5,771 nt of DNA, from the NCBI GenBank assembly GCA_049509915.1, contig JBEKZL010000378.1:1-5771 (forward strand). The letters run 5' to 3'. Below the pieces are notes generated by a model that saw only the letters and a list, made by a program, of their open reading frames with translations, ran no database searches and was not told where the DNA came from. This DNA comes from JBEKYD01 sp049509915 (GTDB lineage: Bacteria > Acidobacteriota > Terriglobia > Bryobacterales > Bryobacteraceae). How positions within the stretch are numbered: the first letter of the stretch is position 1; the number at the start of each line of letters is the position of its first letter. Positions 5,523 through 5,771 of this stretch are shown here, piece by piece. Both the position numbers and the translations under genes were made by a program.

Positions 5523-5771
5523 CTACTTCAGCATCTCGAGAATATCGGCGAGCTCTTTGCGGATCTCAGGCAACGGATCGACGGCGAACAGTTCCTGCTG
5601 CGCTTGCTTTGGCTTACGCAGTGGCGCGCGTGGTTCCGACTGCAAAGATTGCCGCGCCCCTTCAATGGTGAATTTTCTCTCGTACAACAGGTGCTTGATG
5701 CGCAGCAAAAGCTCAACGTCTTTGCGCCGGTAGAGCCGGTGCCCGGTCCCCGACTTTTTCGGCGACAGCGC
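5523..5771 (-). CDS. MerR-family transcriptional regulator, C-terminal part (5' end outside the window)
   Basis: The visible 82 codons start ALSPKKSGTGHRLYRRKD and continue VELLLRIKHLLYERKFTIEGAR, the second half of a MerR winged helix-turn-helix. The RxYRRxDV wing and the FTIEGAR helix are the family hallmarks. After the DNA-binding part come only about 45 residues, ending PEIRKELADILEMLK, a likely short amphipathic dimerisation helix. No effector domain or metal-binding cysteines are visible, so this is a small MerR protein rather than a MerR metal sensor or a drug-binding BmrR type. The beginning of the domain and the promoter are beyond the window edge, and its target genes cannot be told from here. 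The stop TAG (5525-5523) faces the parB stop. Confidence 0.9.
   Translation of the reverse strand, partial: ALSPKKSGTGHRLYRRKDVELLLRIKHLLYERKFTIEGARQSLQSEPRAPLRKPKQAQQELFAVDPLPEIRKELADILEMLK

Noticed and set aside
5515..5531. Hairpin spanning the parB and MerR stop codons as a bidirectional terminator
   Set aside because: The stem is only 6 pairs including a G-U, and neither side has a T-run.
1..5771. A replication origin (DnaA boxes), tRNA, CRISPR array or riboswitch
   Set aside because: I saw no TTATCCACA-type boxes, AT-rich unwinding region, cloverleaf or spaced repeats. gidA-gidB-parA-parB suggests an origin nearby but not inside this window.

Overview
The window (about 60% GC by eye) holds a chromosome-maintenance neighbourhood: purD on the minus strand, then mnmG (gidA), rsmG (gidB), parA (soj) and parB (spo0J) in a row on the plus strand. 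A partial IS3-like insertion sequence sits at the left edge and the 3' part of a MerR-family regulator gene at the right edge. The gidA-gidB-parA-parB order is a classic origin-proximal bacterial arrangement. The GC content, the compact protein versions, and purD and a small MerR gene as neighbours are compatible with an acidobacterium (Solibacter/Bryobacter-like). That assignment is an impression from protein style, not shown by a search.

Layout. Positions 1-121 look like the 5' end of an IS3/IS150-type element reading leftward: a terminal repeat at 96-121, two subterminal GTGTC repeats, a strong ribosome binding site, and the first 17 codons of an OrfA-like transposase subunit. Positions 122-175 are a short spacer in which I see no gene. 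purD (176-1378, minus) and mnmG (1387-3195, plus) diverge from starts only 8 bp apart. rsmG overlaps the end of mnmG by 11 bp. A 110-bp gap (3767-3876) carries two near-identical parS centromere sites. parA starts with TTG at 3877, and parB begins inside the 3' end of parA with a 38-nt overlap. parB and the MerR gene converge with 4 bp between their stop codons.

How the genes work together. MnmG (with MnmE, not in the window) modifies the wobble uridine of certain tRNAs, and RsmG methylates 16S rRNA, so this pair tunes decoding. ParB binds the parS sites just upstream of its own operon, loads as a CTP-dependent clamp and stimulates the ParA ATPase, which moves the newly replicated origin region. 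PurD belongs to de novo purine synthesis and has no evident functional link to the rest.

I do not see an undescribed multi-gene system. The points most worth a second look are: the IS junction behind purD; the near-zero divergent gap with opposed -10-like hexamers and no Shine-Dalgarno for either gene; the TTG start of parA overlapped by a three-codon upstream frame; the parA/parB overlap that encodes part of ParB's ParA-contacting motif; and a sharp switch of coding-strand base skew (G-rich in mnmG-rsmG, C-rich in parA and the start of parB) at the parS gap.
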